Positions 26,074 through 35,061 of a DNA stretch of 64,000 nucleotides are shown in pieces (positions within the stretch are counted from its first letter, which is position 1; the number at the start of each line of letters is the position of its first letter). This DNA comes from 0-14-0-80-60-11 sp049322355 (GTDB lineage Bacteria > Desulfobacterota > Desulfobaccia > Desulfobaccales > 0-14-0-80-60-11). The notes under the pieces were generated by a model. That model made no database searches. It saw only the letters and a list, made by a program, of their open reading frames with translations, and was not told the DNA's origin. The translations under genes and the position numbers were made by a program. The DNA is taken from NCBI GenBank assembly GCA_049322355.1, contig JBMORG010000020.1:110689-174688 (forward strand), in the 5' to 3' direction.

Positions 26074-27231
26074 CTACGCACTGATTTCTTCCTTAATGGA
26101 AACGGCTATCTTGTAGAGGACGGTAAGAATCAGGAATCCCAGAGCCCAAACCCCCAGGGTTATGAGGGCTTCAGGTACGGTGGGCCAATATTCGGTGACC
26201 TGCTCCAGAGGATTGGGGACGAACCCACCGGTCATCAATCCCAGCCCCTTATCGATCCAGGTAGTGATGATTACCATGCCGCATAAGGCCGCCAGGGTGG
26301 TCTCATTTTTACGCAGCTTGGGATTGGTCAGGAACAACGCCGTTAAAGTCATGCCCACGATGGAAAACCACATAAACGGCACCAGCCGGGCCTTGCCGTC
26401 CAGACCCGCAAACAGGTATTTGAAGTGGGCCATGTGGTCCGGAAGTTGGCTGTAGAATACCGTAAAAATTTCGCAAAAGAAGAAGAACACATTGATCAGG
26501 GTGGCGTAAGTGACAATTTTAGCCAGAGACTGGATCTGCTCCTTGCCGGGGTCAAACTTGGTATATTTCCGCACCAGCAGGCACAGGAGCACGAGCAGCG
26601 ACGGACCCGCGGCAAAGGCCGAAGACAGGAACCGGGGGGCCATGATGGCGGTGAGCCAGTACCCCCGCCCGGGCAGGCCAGCGTACAGGAAAGCGGTCAC
26701 GGTGTGGATGGAGACGGCCCAGGGGATAGACACATAAATCAAAAACTTGACCCACTTGGGCGGCGGCACCGAATGGCGCTCGCACTCCAGCACGTTCCAG
26801 CCGATTAAAATATTGAGCAAGAGATAACCGTTCAAGACGATAATATCCCAGAACATGACGGAATTGGGAGTGGGATATTTAAAGACATTGAATACCCGGT
26901 CCGGCCGCCCCATGTCCACCAGAACAAAGGTGACACACATGGTCACCGCGGCCACCGCCAGGAATTCGCCCAGAATGGTTACCCGCCCAAAAGCCTTGTA
27001 GTTGTGGAGGTAGTACGGCAGGACCACCATCACGGCCGAGGCCGCCACCCCGACCAGGTAGGTGAACTGGGCGATATAAAAGCCCCAGGACACATCCCGG
27101 CCCATGCCGGTGATGCCCAAACCGAATTGCAATTGCTTTAAATAAAAAAGAAACCCCAGCGCGAAGATTCCTGCCAGGATCGCCAGCAATCCATAGTATC
27201 GTTTCGTACCGACCAGCGCCTTTTCAAGCAT
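26074..27231 (-). CDS. dsrP: Sulfite reduction-associated complex membrane subunit DsrP (NrfD-like)
   Basis: 385 residues with about ten membrane helices and no cofactor motif, as in NrfD/PsrC proteins. The N-terminal stretch QFGLGITGMGRDVSWGFYIAQFTYLVGVAAS and the Arg/Asp-rich loop DMGRPDRVFNVFKYPTPNS are typical of DsrP. It exchanges electrons with the menaquinone pool and pairs with the periplasmic Fe-S subunit DsrO. It follows dsrO with an 8-base gap and closes the dsrMKJOP set. Confidence 0.93.
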   Translation of the reverse strand: MLEKALVGTKRYYGLLAILAGIFALGFLFYLKQLQFGLGITGMGRDVSWGFYIAQFTYLVGVAASAVMVVLPYYLHNYKAFGRVTILGEFLAVAAVTMCVTFVLVDMGRPDRVFNVFKYPTPNSVMFWDIIVLNGYLLLNILIGWNVLECERHSVPPPKWVKFLIYVSIPWAVSIHTVTAFLYAGLPGRGYWLTAIMAPRFLSSAFAAGPSLLVLLCLLVRKYTKFDPGKEQIQSLAKIVTYATLINVFFFFCEIFTVFYSQLPDHMAHFKYLFAGLDGKARLVPFMWFSIVGMTLTALFLTNPKLRKNETTLAALCGMVIITTWIDKGLGLMTGGFVPNPLEQVTEYWPTVPEALITLGVWALGFLILTVLYKIAVSIKEEISA

Positions 27232-27239
27232 GACCTACC

Positions 27240-28052
27240 TCACACGATATAGTAAACTTGCGGGTTCGTACCGAGATGGGCTTTCCGCCGGATGGTGAAG
27301 TACTTCCGGAGGTACTCCCGCACCTGGGACTTTTCATCCGCCAGGTCCCCAAACACCAAGGCTCCTCTGGACGCTTCCACACAGGCCGGCATCAGCCCCT
27401 GGGCCAGGCGCTCCGCACAGAAGGTGCACTTTTCCACCACCCCGATCTCCCGGGTGGGATAACCGGGAAACTGCTCTTTGATATAAGGCCGGGGGTCCCG
27501 CCAGTTGAAACTCCGGGCTCCAAAGGGGCAGCCGGCCATACAAAAGCGGCAACCGATGCAGCGGTGCATGTCCATCATGACGATGCCGTCTTCCCGCTGA
27601 AAGGTGGCCTTGGTGGGGCACACCCGCACGCACGGGGGATTGTCGCAATGGTTGCACAGAACCAGAAAGTTCATGTGCTCCACCTTTTCCGACATATGAG
27701 CCTGCTCTGCGCCGGGGAAGGTGTTGTGGAAATGGTCGGTCCAGATCCACTTGATCTGATAGCGGTTGGCCACCGCGGGGTCAAGTTTCAGTTTGTCATC
27801 CGGAGGGTTGAGGTAGTCCGGAACATTATGGGTCCGGTGGCAGGCGGCGATGCATTTCTGGGCAGTAGCATCATCCAGTTTCTTTTGGTTTATCACCATG
27901 GCCCAGCGCTTGCCCTTCAAAGCCGCAGCCTCTGGCCCGACCTCCGCTTCTACACGGCCCGGCGCCAATAGTTCAAAAGCCCCTTTACCTCCCAGGCCCA
28001 AGAGGGTGGAGAGTCCGGCTATCCTGATGAATTCTCTTCTATCCATACCCAT
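27240..28052 (-). CDS. dsrO: Periplasmic Fe-S subunit DsrO with Tat signal
   Basis: 270 residues from the ATG at 28052, with GGAGG upstream and a one-base overlap with the dsrJ stop. The N-terminus has a twin-arginine motif (DRREFIRIAG) and hydrophobic core, so the folded protein is exported. The body has clustered Cys motifs, including CNHCDNPPCVRVCP, CIGCRFCMAGCPFGAR and CTFCAERLAQGLMPAC, and an early CIAACHRTH. It should carry several [4Fe-4S] clusters between DsrJ and DsrP. A longer start at 28100 is rejected because it would hide the Tat signal. Confidence 0.93.
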   Translation of the reverse strand: MGMDRREFIRIAGLSTLLGLGGKGAFELLAPGRVEAEVGPEAAALKGKRWAMVINQKKLDDATAQKCIAACHRTHNVPDYLNPPDDKLKLDPAVANRYQIKWIWTDHFHNTFPGAEQAHMSEKVEHMNFLVLCNHCDNPPCVRVCPTKATFQREDGIVMMDMHRCIGCRFCMAGCPFGARSFNWRDPRPYIKEQFPGYPTREIGVVEKCTFCAERLAQGLMPACVEASRGALVFGDLADEKSQVREYLRKYFTIRRKAHLGTNPQVYYIV

Positions 28053-28549
28053 CACTTCGCCTCCGCCAGCTTCTTCCCTGATTCCAGGTGACAGCCCCAA
28101 CAGTTAGGCGCTACCGCCACGTAGTTGTGACATTGATCGCAAAATTTGGCTTTGTTGGAGTGGCACTCCATACAGGTATTGGTCAGACTGGCCAGGTATT
28201 TCTTGCCGTCGGGGGATACAAATTCTCGGCCCCGGCTGGTAGTAACTTGACGCTCCTCATCGCGCACCACGTTATCCCGCCAATCCACTAGCATCTGCAT
28301 GTGGTTGGCCCGCATCCAGTCCGTGGGCATCACGCACTTTTTGTCCTTCTCCGCCAGTTTCTTGATGATCGGCGTATCCAGACTGGGGGTGGGCGCGGCC
28401 ACGGTTTTCCCCAGGTTCTGCCACAGCGGGATGGTGATCAATACCAAAAAAATCGCTATCCCGGCGAAAACCCTGTTACGGTCGAAAATCTTCTTTTCGA
28501 CCTTGGGACGCTCCGCAATAAACCCGAATTCGTTTTTGTAGTCGGCCAT
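28052..28549 (-). CDS. dsrJ: Triheme cytochrome c subunit DsrJ
   Basis: 165 residues from the ATG at 28549, one base after the dsrK stop, with GAGG upstream. An uncleaved N-terminal membrane anchor (VFAGIAIFLVLITIPLWQN) is followed by three CxxCH heme sites: CMECH, CDQCH and CWGCH. The Cys in KCVMPTDWMRANHM corresponds to the Cys proposed as distal ligand of one heme in Allochromatium DsrJ. It sits on the periplasmic side of the complex. Its exact redox role in sulfate reducers is still debated. Confidence 0.93.
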   Translation of the reverse strand: MADYKNEFGFIAERPKVEKKIFDRNRVFAGIAIFLVLITIPLWQNLGKTVAAPTPSLDTPIIKKLAEKDKKCVMPTDWMRANHMQMLVDWRDNVVRDEERQVTTSRGREFVSPDGKKYLASLTNTCMECHSNKAKFCDQCHNYVAVAPNCWGCHLESGKKLAEAK

Positions 28550-28550
28550 G

Positions 28551-30194
28551 TTATTCCTCTTCCTCCCCGCCTTCCTCCGCCTCGCCAAAGCCCACCAGGT
28601 CGCGGTCGCGGAGATCGGTGGTGCGCTCTATCTCATCCGGGAATATCAGGGCATTGCCCACCATTTCGGTGATGCCGGTGATCTCCACTTCCGGGACCCA
28701 GTACTGCACCAGGGTGGGCAGGGTGGCCCGGTCCAGGGCGCAGATGCAGCCCATGTGGTTCACCCCGTATTTCTCATGGACAAAACGCAGGGCATTGGCC
28801 CGGGGGAAGCCGCCCTGCATCCGCAGCTCCATGTTCTCGTTGGCATTGATCCCGCTGGAGCTGCCGCAGCAGAAGGTCTTCTCCCGGATGGTGTTGGGGG
28901 GCATTTCCACAAAGTGGCCTTCGGGCAGCACGTTGTTGATGATATAGCGCGGTTCTTCGAAGATCCCCATGCCCCGGGCGGTGTTGCAGGAGTCGTGGAA
29001 GGTCAGCTTGATATGGGCGTTGCGCTGGGGGTCCAGGTTGAGCTTGCCATTCTTGATCAGGTCCGCGGTGAACTCGGAGATATGCACCATTTTGTGAACC
29101 TTGGCATTTTCGAAGCGGGTGCCGGTGATGGGAGATACCGGTTCTTCCAGGAAATCCACCGGCTTCCCATAATAGGTAGGCATGTACTGGTTGCACACCC
29201 GCCACATGTGGCCGCACTCGCCGCCCAGGATCCACTTCACCCCCAGACGCTGGGCTTCGTGGTAGATCTTGGCGTTGAGGCGTTTGCCCATTTCGTGGGA
29301 GACAAACCAACCGAAGTTGCCACCCTCGGCCGCATAGGTGCTGAACGTGTAATCCAGGCCGATATACTCGAACAACAGCAGGTAACCCATCAAGGTAAAG
29401 GTGCCGGGGTCCGCGAAGTAGTCCCCTGAGGGCGTGACGAAAAGGACCTCGGCCCCCTTGCGGTTGTAAGAAGGCTGGGTGGTGATGCCGGTGATGCGCT
29501 CGTTTTCCTCGGCCAGGAAGTCGATCATGTCCTTGAAGGCCTGGGGGGTGGCGCCGATGTGGCTGCCCTTGTCGTAGCACTGGGCCACGGAAGCCAGGGC
29601 CCAGTCAATGTTCAAACCGACGGAAGCCAGCAATTCCCGGCCCAGGAGCGTCATCTCCGCCATGTCGATGCCGTAGGGACAGAATAGAGAGCACCGCCGG
29701 CAGATAGTGCATTGGTAGAGGTAGAAGAACCATTCCTTGATGACGTCTTCCGTCAGGTCTCTGGCTCCGGCGATTTCACCCAGAACCTGGCCGATCTTCT
29801 TGAAATAGCGCCGGTAAACCGACCGCAAGAGCTCGGCCCTTAAGACCGGCATATTCTTGGGGTCGCCGGTGCCCAGGAAGAAGTGGCACTTATCTGCGCA
29901 GGCGCCGCAGCGCACGCAAATATCGAAAAAGAGCTTCAGGGACCGGAAGCGTTGCAGCCGGTCTTCCATCCCTTGCAGGACAGTTTCCTTCCAATCTTGG
30001 GGAAGTCCCCACTCGTCGGGAATCGACCGCATTTGCTGGTAGGGGTAGTCGATCCATTCCATCCATTTAGGGCTGGCCGGATTACAATAGGTGCCCGGCC
30101 GGAAGTCCGGCTTGACGTCCATCCAGCCTTTCTCCGGCGGCTTGTAGCCTAATCCAGCGAGTAACTCTGTTGGTGTCGGGGTACCCTTAGCCAT
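28551..30194 (-). CDS. dsrK: HdrD-like catalytic subunit DsrK
   Basis: 547 residues from the ATG at 30194. Two [4Fe-4S] motifs lie in the first half (CVRCGACADKCHFFLG and CTICRRCSLFCPYG). The second half has CCG-type elements (GGECGHMWR, FHDSCNTARG, TFCCGSSSGINANENMELR) that bind the non-cubane cluster of HdrB/HdrD proteins. DsrK reduces the DsrC trisulfide on the cytoplasmic side with electrons from DsrM. No dsrC is present in the window. The C-terminus is very acidic (EAEEGGEEEE). The start lies 5 bases beyond the dsrM stop. Confidence 0.94.
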   Translation of the reverse strand: MAKGTPTPTELLAGLGYKPPEKGWMDVKPDFRPGTYCNPASPKWMEWIDYPYQQMRSIPDEWGLPQDWKETVLQGMEDRLQRFRSLKLFFDICVRCGACADKCHFFLGTGDPKNMPVLRAELLRSVYRRYFKKIGQVLGEIAGARDLTEDVIKEWFFYLYQCTICRRCSLFCPYGIDMAEMTLLGRELLASVGLNIDWALASVAQCYDKGSHIGATPQAFKDMIDFLAEENERITGITTQPSYNRKGAEVLFVTPSGDYFADPGTFTLMGYLLLFEYIGLDYTFSTYAAEGGNFGWFVSHEMGKRLNAKIYHEAQRLGVKWILGGECGHMWRVCNQYMPTYYGKPVDFLEEPVSPITGTRFENAKVHKMVHISEFTADLIKNGKLNLDPQRNAHIKLTFHDSCNTARGMGIFEEPRYIINNVLPEGHFVEMPPNTIREKTFCCGSSSGINANENMELRMQGGFPRANALRFVHEKYGVNHMGCICALDRATLPTLVQYWVPEVEITGITEMVGNALIFPDEIERTTDLRDRDLVGFGEAEEGGEEEE

Positions 30195-30198
30195 AAAC

Positions 30199-31233
30199 TC
30201 ATTGCTCCTTTTCGACCGGGATCCCGGCTTCAATCATGGGTTCCCTAAACTTATCTTCGTATTCTGCATAGGTTTTAAACTTGACCGGATAATTCCAGGG
30301 GTTGACGTGCAGGACCCAGCGGTTGTTGGCGATCATATTCCGGCTGGGGCTCATGAACACCCCGGGGGCGTGCATCAGTTTGCTGAAAGGAAAATAGGCA
30401 AAGAGCACACAGACTAAAAACAGGTGGATGTAAAAGAGGGGGCTGATGCCCGCCGGCACCTTGGGATGCAAGGTCACCAGGCCGATGGCCAATTCTTTCA
30501 CCGCCACCACGTCCGTCTTGAAGAAGTAGCGCAACAGGATCCCCGTGAGCCCGATGCCCAGGATCAAGAGCAGGGGGAAGTAATCCGCCGCCAGGGAGAT
30601 GTACCGCATACTGGGATTGGTGATCCGCCGGGCCAGCAGGTAAGCCACCGCCACCACCAGCACCACGCCACTGAGATAAACTGCGGGCGTGAAAAATTGG
30701 AAGAAGCCGTCCACTTCGGAGAGCAGGGTAATGGGAAACGCCACCGGCTCCATGAAGAAGCGGAGATGGCGTAATATGACCACCAGAAAGGCGTAGTGGA
30801 AAGCGATGGCCCCTAGCCACAACCACTTATAGGACCAGTGAATCAGCCGGGCGCCTTCCGGATTGTCCGGGTCCTTCATCAACTCGGTCCGCAGGTTCCG
30901 GAACAGGCTGCGGAAGGCCAGCACTTCCAGGGCCATGCGCCCCACCAGATGCTTAAAGTCCGAGGGGTTGTCCAGCTTTTCCCCTAGGTCCCGTTCGATC
31001 CAGGGCAAGGTCCGCCCCTGCCCGGCGGTCGTGGGAATGCGAAAGGGCACCGGCGACCGGGCCCATTGGATGACCCGGTAGATCAGGCCTTCCACAAAAA
31101 TCAGCGCGGCCATGTAAGGCACCACCACCCCGAACAGGAGCTGCAGATTGCCCTTGACTCCCACGTAGGCGATCAATATCAGTCCCAGGACCGCAGACAA
31201 GGCCACAAAGAAATGACGCTTAAAAAAATCCAT
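30199..31233 (-). CDS. dsrM: Membrane cytochrome b subunit DsrM (NarI-like)
   Basis: 344 residues with five to six membrane helices and His residues placed as in NarI-type diheme cytochrome b (for example WLGAIAFHYAFLVVILRHLRFF and LFYIHLFLVCVLFAYFPFSKLMHAPG). It oxidises menaquinol and passes electrons to DsrK. The gene follows the RsbRD-N gene by about 44 bases and precedes dsrK, giving the canonical M-K-J-O-P order. Confidence 0.93.
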   Translation of the reverse strand: MDFFKRHFFVALSAVLGLILIAYVGVKGNLQLLFGVVVPYMAALIFVEGLIYRVIQWARSPVPFRIPTTAGQGRTLPWIERDLGEKLDNPSDFKHLVGRMALEVLAFRSLFRNLRTELMKDPDNPEGARLIHWSYKWLWLGAIAFHYAFLVVILRHLRFFMEPVAFPITLLSEVDGFFQFFTPAVYLSGVVLVVAVAYLLARRITNPSMRYISLAADYFPLLLILGIGLTGILLRYFFKTDVVAVKELAIGLVTLHPKVPAGISPLFYIHLFLVCVLFAYFPFSKLMHAPGVFMSPSRNMIANNRWVLHVNPWNYPVKFKTYAEYEDKFREPMIEAGIPVEKEQ

Positions 31234-31277
31234 GTACTGTCACCTCGTTTCAGTTAACCGGTTGCTGCCTAAACCTG

Positions 31278-31787
31278 CTACAGGCTGTCACCCTCGATAC
31301 CTGCTTTGCGCATCAAGCCACTAATCTTTCTCTTAATTTCGTCAACCCTGATTTCGCAGAGCTTCTCCTGGCGCTTGGTGTAGACATCGAACCCCAACAA
31401 GGCCAGGCCGTCGATGCGGGACTCCAACTCCAGGACCTCCCCCCCCAGGTTTTCCTTCCCAATTTCGTCGGCCAACTCCTCGCGAATCACGTTTTTTAAC
31501 AAAAAGATGAACGCCAGGGCTTGGGAAGGTGTAAAATTTTGGAGCGCCCGGATGCGGATAACTTCATCCAGAAAGGCGAGAACCCGCTCCCGGTCGAAAT
31601 CCTGGATGAGTGAGTTGTAAAGCCCTTCCATTCCTTGGGAAATCCGGAAACCCACCGGATTGTCGAAGCGGTCCTTTTCCTTCTGCAAAAAAATTGCCGT
31701 CTCTGGGGGATAGCTCTCAAAAACTATGGTGAGCCAGCGACCCAGGATGGCAGGTTTTTTCTCAGTTAAGTGAGTGGTTAAGTTCAT
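31278..31787 (-). CDS. RsbRD N-terminal-domain protein upstream of dsrMKJOP
   Basis: 169 residues, all helical and soluble. The wording ILGRWLTIVFESYP and IRALQNFTPSQALAFIFLLKNVIREEL matches the RsbRD N-terminal domain, a stressosome-derived sensor fold. No STAS or kinase domain follows. A gene of this type directly ahead of dsrM is a recurrent arrangement in sulfate reducers as far as I recall, but its role is unproven. It may bind a ligand or an Fe-S protein and tune the complex. A sigma70-like promoter lies at 31830-31859, just upstream. Confidence 0.82.
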   Translation of the reverse strand: MNLTTHLTEKKPAILGRWLTIVFESYPPETAIFLQKEKDRFDNPVGFRISQGMEGLYNSLIQDFDRERVLAFLDEVIRIRALQNFTPSQALAFIFLLKNVIREELADEIGKENLGGEVLELESRIDGLALLGFDVYTKRQEKLCEIRVDEIKRKISGLMRKAGIEGDSL

Positions 31788-31826
31788 CAGACGATTTCAT
31801 TTCACCCAAAACCGGATTAGAGCTTT

Positions 31827-31844
31827 TGAATGTTAAAACATTCA
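31827..31844. promoter_or_regulatory. 18-base perfect palindrome over the dsr -10 region
   Basis: Arms TGAATGTT and AACATTCA with a two-base spacer. It covers the predicted -10 hexamer (31830-31835) of the minus-strand dsr promoter, a position suited to repression. The bound factor is unknown. Confidence 0.6.
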
Positions 31845-31859
31845 CAAAATTTGTGTCAA
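31830..31859 (-). promoter_or_regulatory. Sigma70-like promoter of the RsbRD-N/dsrMKJOP operon
   Basis: On the minus strand: TTGACA (31859-31854), an 18-base spacer, then TAACAT (31835-31830). It points at the RsbRD-N gene, whose ATG is at 31787. Two palindromes overlap it, one over the -10 and one (31843-31855) between the hexamers. Confidence 0.65.
31843..31855. promoter_or_regulatory. Second palindrome in the dsr promoter, CACAAA-A-TTTGTG
   Basis: A 13-base palindrome with a single central base, adjacent to the -35 hexamer. TGTG/CACA arms are typical of CRP/FNR-family sites, a family that includes HcpR in sulfate reducers, but the spacing here is shorter than the HcpR consensus. Assignment to that family is inference. 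Confidence 0.45.
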
Positions 31860-31888
31860 GGAAAAAATGACCGGCGACCTTACCTTGT

Positions 31889-32158
31889 TTAGGCTTCGGG
31901 CGGGGCTTGCTTTTCAGGGGCGTCTCTTTCCCCGGGCGGGGGGTTAACTTCCCCGTGGCGATGGGGACTGCCCGTCTCCGTGGGAGAGGCTGTGCGGTCC
32001 CGGAACACCAGGTAGCTGAACCAGTAGACATTAATCAAAAAGACTATGGTCAGGCCCACCAGATAACCCCGGCCCTCCACCCCGATGGCCTGAAGGATAA
32101 ATCTGGCGGCCACAAAGCAGAGGAACAGCCGCAGAAAAAAACTGAACGCCGTGCTCAT
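31889..32158 (-). CDS. Small two-helix membrane protein of unknown function
   Basis: 89 residues with two hydrophobic segments (about residues 4-25 and 32-52), then a hydrophilic tail rich in Pro, Glu and Gln. I do not recognise a family. The ribosome site is weak (GGAT). It lies upstream of the dsr promoter on the same strand, so it may be transcribed separately. The amphipathic, hydrophobic N-terminus argues for a real protein rather than a chance frame. Confidence 0.5.
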   Translation of the reverse strand: MSTAFSFFLRLFLCFVAARFILQAIGVEGRGYLVGLTIVFLINVYWFSYLVFRDRTASPTETGSPHRHGEVNPPPGERDAPEKQAPPEA

Positions 32159-32298
32159 GGATGCATCCTACTCAACCCGGAAAAAAATGGCAAGCGACGT
32201 GGGGAAACCGGAATTTGCACCTCCCTCTGGTAATCGCCCTCCCCCCGGCTTATTTATATTAAAATATACAACGACGTCAATTCTGAGAGGAACCTACT

Positions 32299-34353
32299 AT
32301 GCCACGCGACATCCCCGTGGGCAACGGCAAATTGCTGGTCTGCTTTGACCAAAACTACTGTATCCGGGAGATCTATTTCCCTCATGTAGGCCTGGAAAAT
32401 CACGTGGGCGGCAAATTTTGCCGCCTGGGGGTATGGGTGGACGGCCACTTCTCCTGGGTAGGGTCGGATTGGGACCGGGAGCTGCGCTATCTGCCGGACA
32501 CCCTGGTTACCGACGTCAAGCTCTCCCACTCCGGTCTGGGGGTGGCTCTGGAATGTCATGACGCCGTGGATTTCCACGAAGACATCTATCTCCGGGAAAT
32601 TATCCTGACCAACATTTCGCCATCCCCCCGGGAAATTCGCCTCTTTTTCACCCTGGATTTGGGCATCTACGGCAATGAGCTGGGGGAGACCGCGGGCTAC
32701 GACCCCAAAACCGGCGCCGTGGTCCATTACAAAGGGGCCCGCTACTTCCTGGCCGGCGCCCTGGCGGGAGAGGGGGAAGGCCTAAACCAATTTGCGGTGG
32801 GGCAAAAAGACTCCGGCGGTCTGGAAGGCACCTTCAGGGATGCCGAGGACGGCGCCCTTTCCGGCAATCCCATCGCCCAGGGTTCGGTGGATTCGGTCAT
32901 CGGCCTGACGTTGACCCTGCCGCCATACGAGTCAGGCCAGGCTTACTATTGGCTGGCCGTCGGGAAGAGCTGGGAAGACGTCCTGCGCCTGGATGGCCTC
33001 GTCAAGCACAAACACCCCAGAGTCCATATCAAACGCACCGCCGACTACTGGCGCCTCTGGGTCCGGAAGGAATCCCCCGGGTTGGAGCAACTGCCGGAGC
33101 CCGTGGCGGAATTATACCGCCGCAGCCTGCTGGTGGTGCGGACCCAGGTTGACTGGCAGGGCGGCATCCTGGCCGCCAATGACTCCGACGTAATCTACTT
33201 CAACCGGGACACCTACTCTTACGTCTGGCCCCGGGACGCCGCGTTGGTGGCCTATGCCCTGGACCAGGCCGGCCACCCGGCCTCCACCCGGAATTTCTTC
33301 CAATTCATCTCCGGGCTCCTACAGCCCGAGGGGTGTCTGCTCCACAAGTTCAACCCCGACGGCACCCTGGCCTCCTCCTGGCACCCCTGGTACCACGAAG
33401 GCCAGGCCCAATTGCCCATCCAGGAGGACTCCACCGCGCTGGTGGTCTGGGCCTTGTGGCAGCATTTCGTCCTTTATCGCGATCTGGATTTCATCAAGCC
33501 CCTCTACCGCCCATTGGTGAAGAAGACTGCGGATTTCATGTGTCAGTACCGGGATGCCGAAACCGGCTTGCCGGCCCCCTCCTACGACCTCTGGGAAGAG
33601 CGCCGTGGCATTTTGAGCTTCACAGTGGGCGCGGTGTTCGGCGGGCTCACCGCCGCGTCCCTGTTCTGCAAGGTCTTCGGCGAAGACGATAAGGCCGACT
33701 ATTATCAACAAGTCGCCGCGGAGATTCGGGATGCCGCCTCCATTCATCTCTGGCGCCCGGAGCTCAACCGGTTCTGCCGCATGATCCACCGCAATCACGG
33801 CGGCGCCTGGAAAGTGGACGGCACCTGCGACGCCAGCCTGTGGGGCCTCTTCGCCTTCGGACTCTATAATGCCCATGACCCACGACTGGAAGCCACCATG
33901 AAGGCTTTGCGGGAAAAATTATGGGTTAACACCCCCATCGGCGGCCTGGCCCGCTATGAAAACGACGACTATCACCGGGTCAGCCGGGAAGTCCCGGGCA
34001 ACCCTTGGTTCATCTGCACCCTGTGGCTGGCCGACTACCTTATAGATAAAGACGGGGACGACCAGGAACTGGCCCAGGCCCTGGACATCCTGTCCTGGAC
34101 CGCCGCCCACGCCTTGCCTTCAGGGGCGCTGCCCGAGCAGATCAACCCCCTGACCGGCGAATGCCTCTCCGTCTGCCCCCTGACCTGGAGCCACGGCACC
34201 TTTATTGCCACCACCCACCGCCTCTTGCGCCGTCTGGCCCGGAAACAGGCGCAAGCCGGGGCAGCCGTCACCCCCTACCTGCGCCAGGAGGATTGGATCG
34301 AACGCCTTTATAATCAGGCCTGCGATTCCATCCACGGTATCTGCAAAATTTAG
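32299..34353 (+). CDS. Glycoside hydrolase family 15 (glucoamylase-type)
   Basis: 684 residues, no signal peptide. An N-terminal beta-sandwich domain (about residues 1-260) precedes the (alpha/alpha)6 catalytic barrel. The barrel contains NRDTYSYVWPRDAALV, the general acid region YDLWEERRG and the general base GALPEQINP. It would release glucose from alpha-glucans or act on trehalose-like glucosides in the cytoplasm, suggesting turnover of stored glycogen. GAGAGG lies upstream of the ATG. It converges on the PNPOx-fold gene with 7 bases between. Confidence 0.9.
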   Translation: MPRDIPVGNGKLLVCFDQNYCIREIYFPHVGLENHVGGKFCRLGVWVDGHFSWVGSDWDRELRYLPDTLVTDVKLSHSGLGVALECHDAVDFHEDIYLREIILTNISPSPREIRLFFTLDLGIYGNELGETAGYDPKTGAVVHYKGARYFLAGALAGEGEGLNQFAVGQKDSGGLEGTFRDAEDGALSGNPIAQGSVDSVIGLTLTLPPYESGQAYYWLAVGKSWEDVLRLDGLVKHKHPRVHIKRTADYWRLWVRKESPGLEQLPEPVAELYRRSLLVVRTQVDWQGGILAANDSDVIYFNRDTYSYVWPRDAALVAYALDQAGHPASTRNFFQFISGLLQPEGCLLHKFNPDGTLASSWHPWYHEGQAQLPIQEDSTALVVWALWQHFVLYRDLDFIKPLYRPLVKKTADFMCQYRDAETGLPAPSYDLWEERRGILSFTVGAVFGGLTAASLFCKVFGEDDKADYYQQVAAEIRDAASIHLWRPELNRFCRMIHRNHGGAWKVDGTCDASLWGLFAFGLYNAHDPRLEATMKALREKLWVNTPIGGLARYENDDYHRVSREVPGNPWFICTLWLADYLIDKDGDDQELAQALDILSWTAAHALPSGALPEQINPLTGECLSVCPLTWSHGTFIATTHRLLRRLARKQAQAGAAVTPYLRQEDWIERLYNQACDSIHGICKI

Positions 34354-34360
34354 ACCGGGT

Positions 34361-34810
34361 TCATGAGGCTGTCTGCACCTCCCGGACTCCCTGGAAGCTA
34401 GCCAAGATATACTTGTCCACCTTGACCCGGAGCAGGGCGCAGGTGGGCCCCGCCACGAAATCTTCCAGATAAGGGTGCTTCTTCAGATAAGCTTTCAAGA
34501 AAAGCTGGCGTTCCGCGCCATGCAATTCCCAGGCTTGGCCTAACGCGGTGAGGGCCGCGGCCTCATCAAAGTCCGTAACCTCGTTGGTCCGGTTATCCAC
34601 CAATACCGCCACCCGGGGGTCGGCCATCAGGTTGGCGTATTTGCGGGTAGCCCGGGTGGTGGCAAAGATCAAATGCTTCAGGTCATCGGTGGCCGCAATG
34701 GCGATAAGATTGCTGTAGGGCTGGCCGTGGTTCTGGGTGGACAGCACCGCCAAACGCTGGTTTTCCAAAATATTCTTTATTAATTCCAGAACTTCCGTGT
34801 TACCCTCCAT
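34361..34810 (-). CDS. Pyridoxamine 5'-phosphate oxidase-fold flavoprotein
   Basis: 149 residues from the ATG at 34810, preceded by GGAG. The split-barrel FMN-binding pattern is clear: QRLAVLSTQNHGQPYSNLIA, then LIFATTRATRKYANLMADPRVAVLVDN. The C-terminus (DKYILASFQGVREV) fits the general stress protein 26/PNPOx-like group rather than true PdxH. Such proteins bind FMN, F420 or heme. The substrate is not known. A palindromic repeat lies directly upstream (34859-34955). Confidence 0.85.
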   Translation of the reverse strand: MEGNTEVLELIKNILENQRLAVLSTQNHGQPYSNLIAIAATDDLKHLIFATTRATRKYANLMADPRVAVLVDNRTNEVTDFDEAAALTALGQAWELHGAERQLFLKAYLKKHPYLEDFVAGPTCALLRVKVDKYILASFQGVREVQTAS

Positions 34811-34858
34811 AGTGAGCTCCTTATAGCCTTTGCCAAAAATTCTTTCCCGTTGCCATCT

Positions 34859-34955
34859 TTTAAATCCCCCTAAATCCCCCTTTTTCAAAGGGGGACTTTC
34901 AGAGGAATTCCGCTAAGTTCCCCCCTTTGGAAAAGGGGGGTTAGGGGGGATTTAA
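34859..34955. repeat. Palindromic repeat family A, copy 1
   Basis: About 97 bases with near-perfect terminal inverted repeats (TTAAATCCCCC... and ...GGGGGATTTAA) and nested C-run/G-run pairing. The reverse complement aligns with copy 2 at 45358-45446 along its whole length, including the central GGAACTTAGCGGAATT. It carries no gene. It looks like a non-autonomous MITE-like element. Confidence 0.85.
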
Positions 34956-35061
34956 GTTATTGGATACTGTGCCCCAAAGAAAAAAACTTTTGACTTTTGC
35001 TATAGTTTCGAAGGTCCAAGGCTTTAGACCCGCGCCGTCAGCCGCTTTTAGCGCCCTAATC

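Noticed and set aside
28548..29429. 293-residue open frame on the plus strand
   Set aside because: It lies wholly antisense to dsrK, whose Cys motifs are unmistakable, and has no domain of its own; high GC produces long antisense frames.
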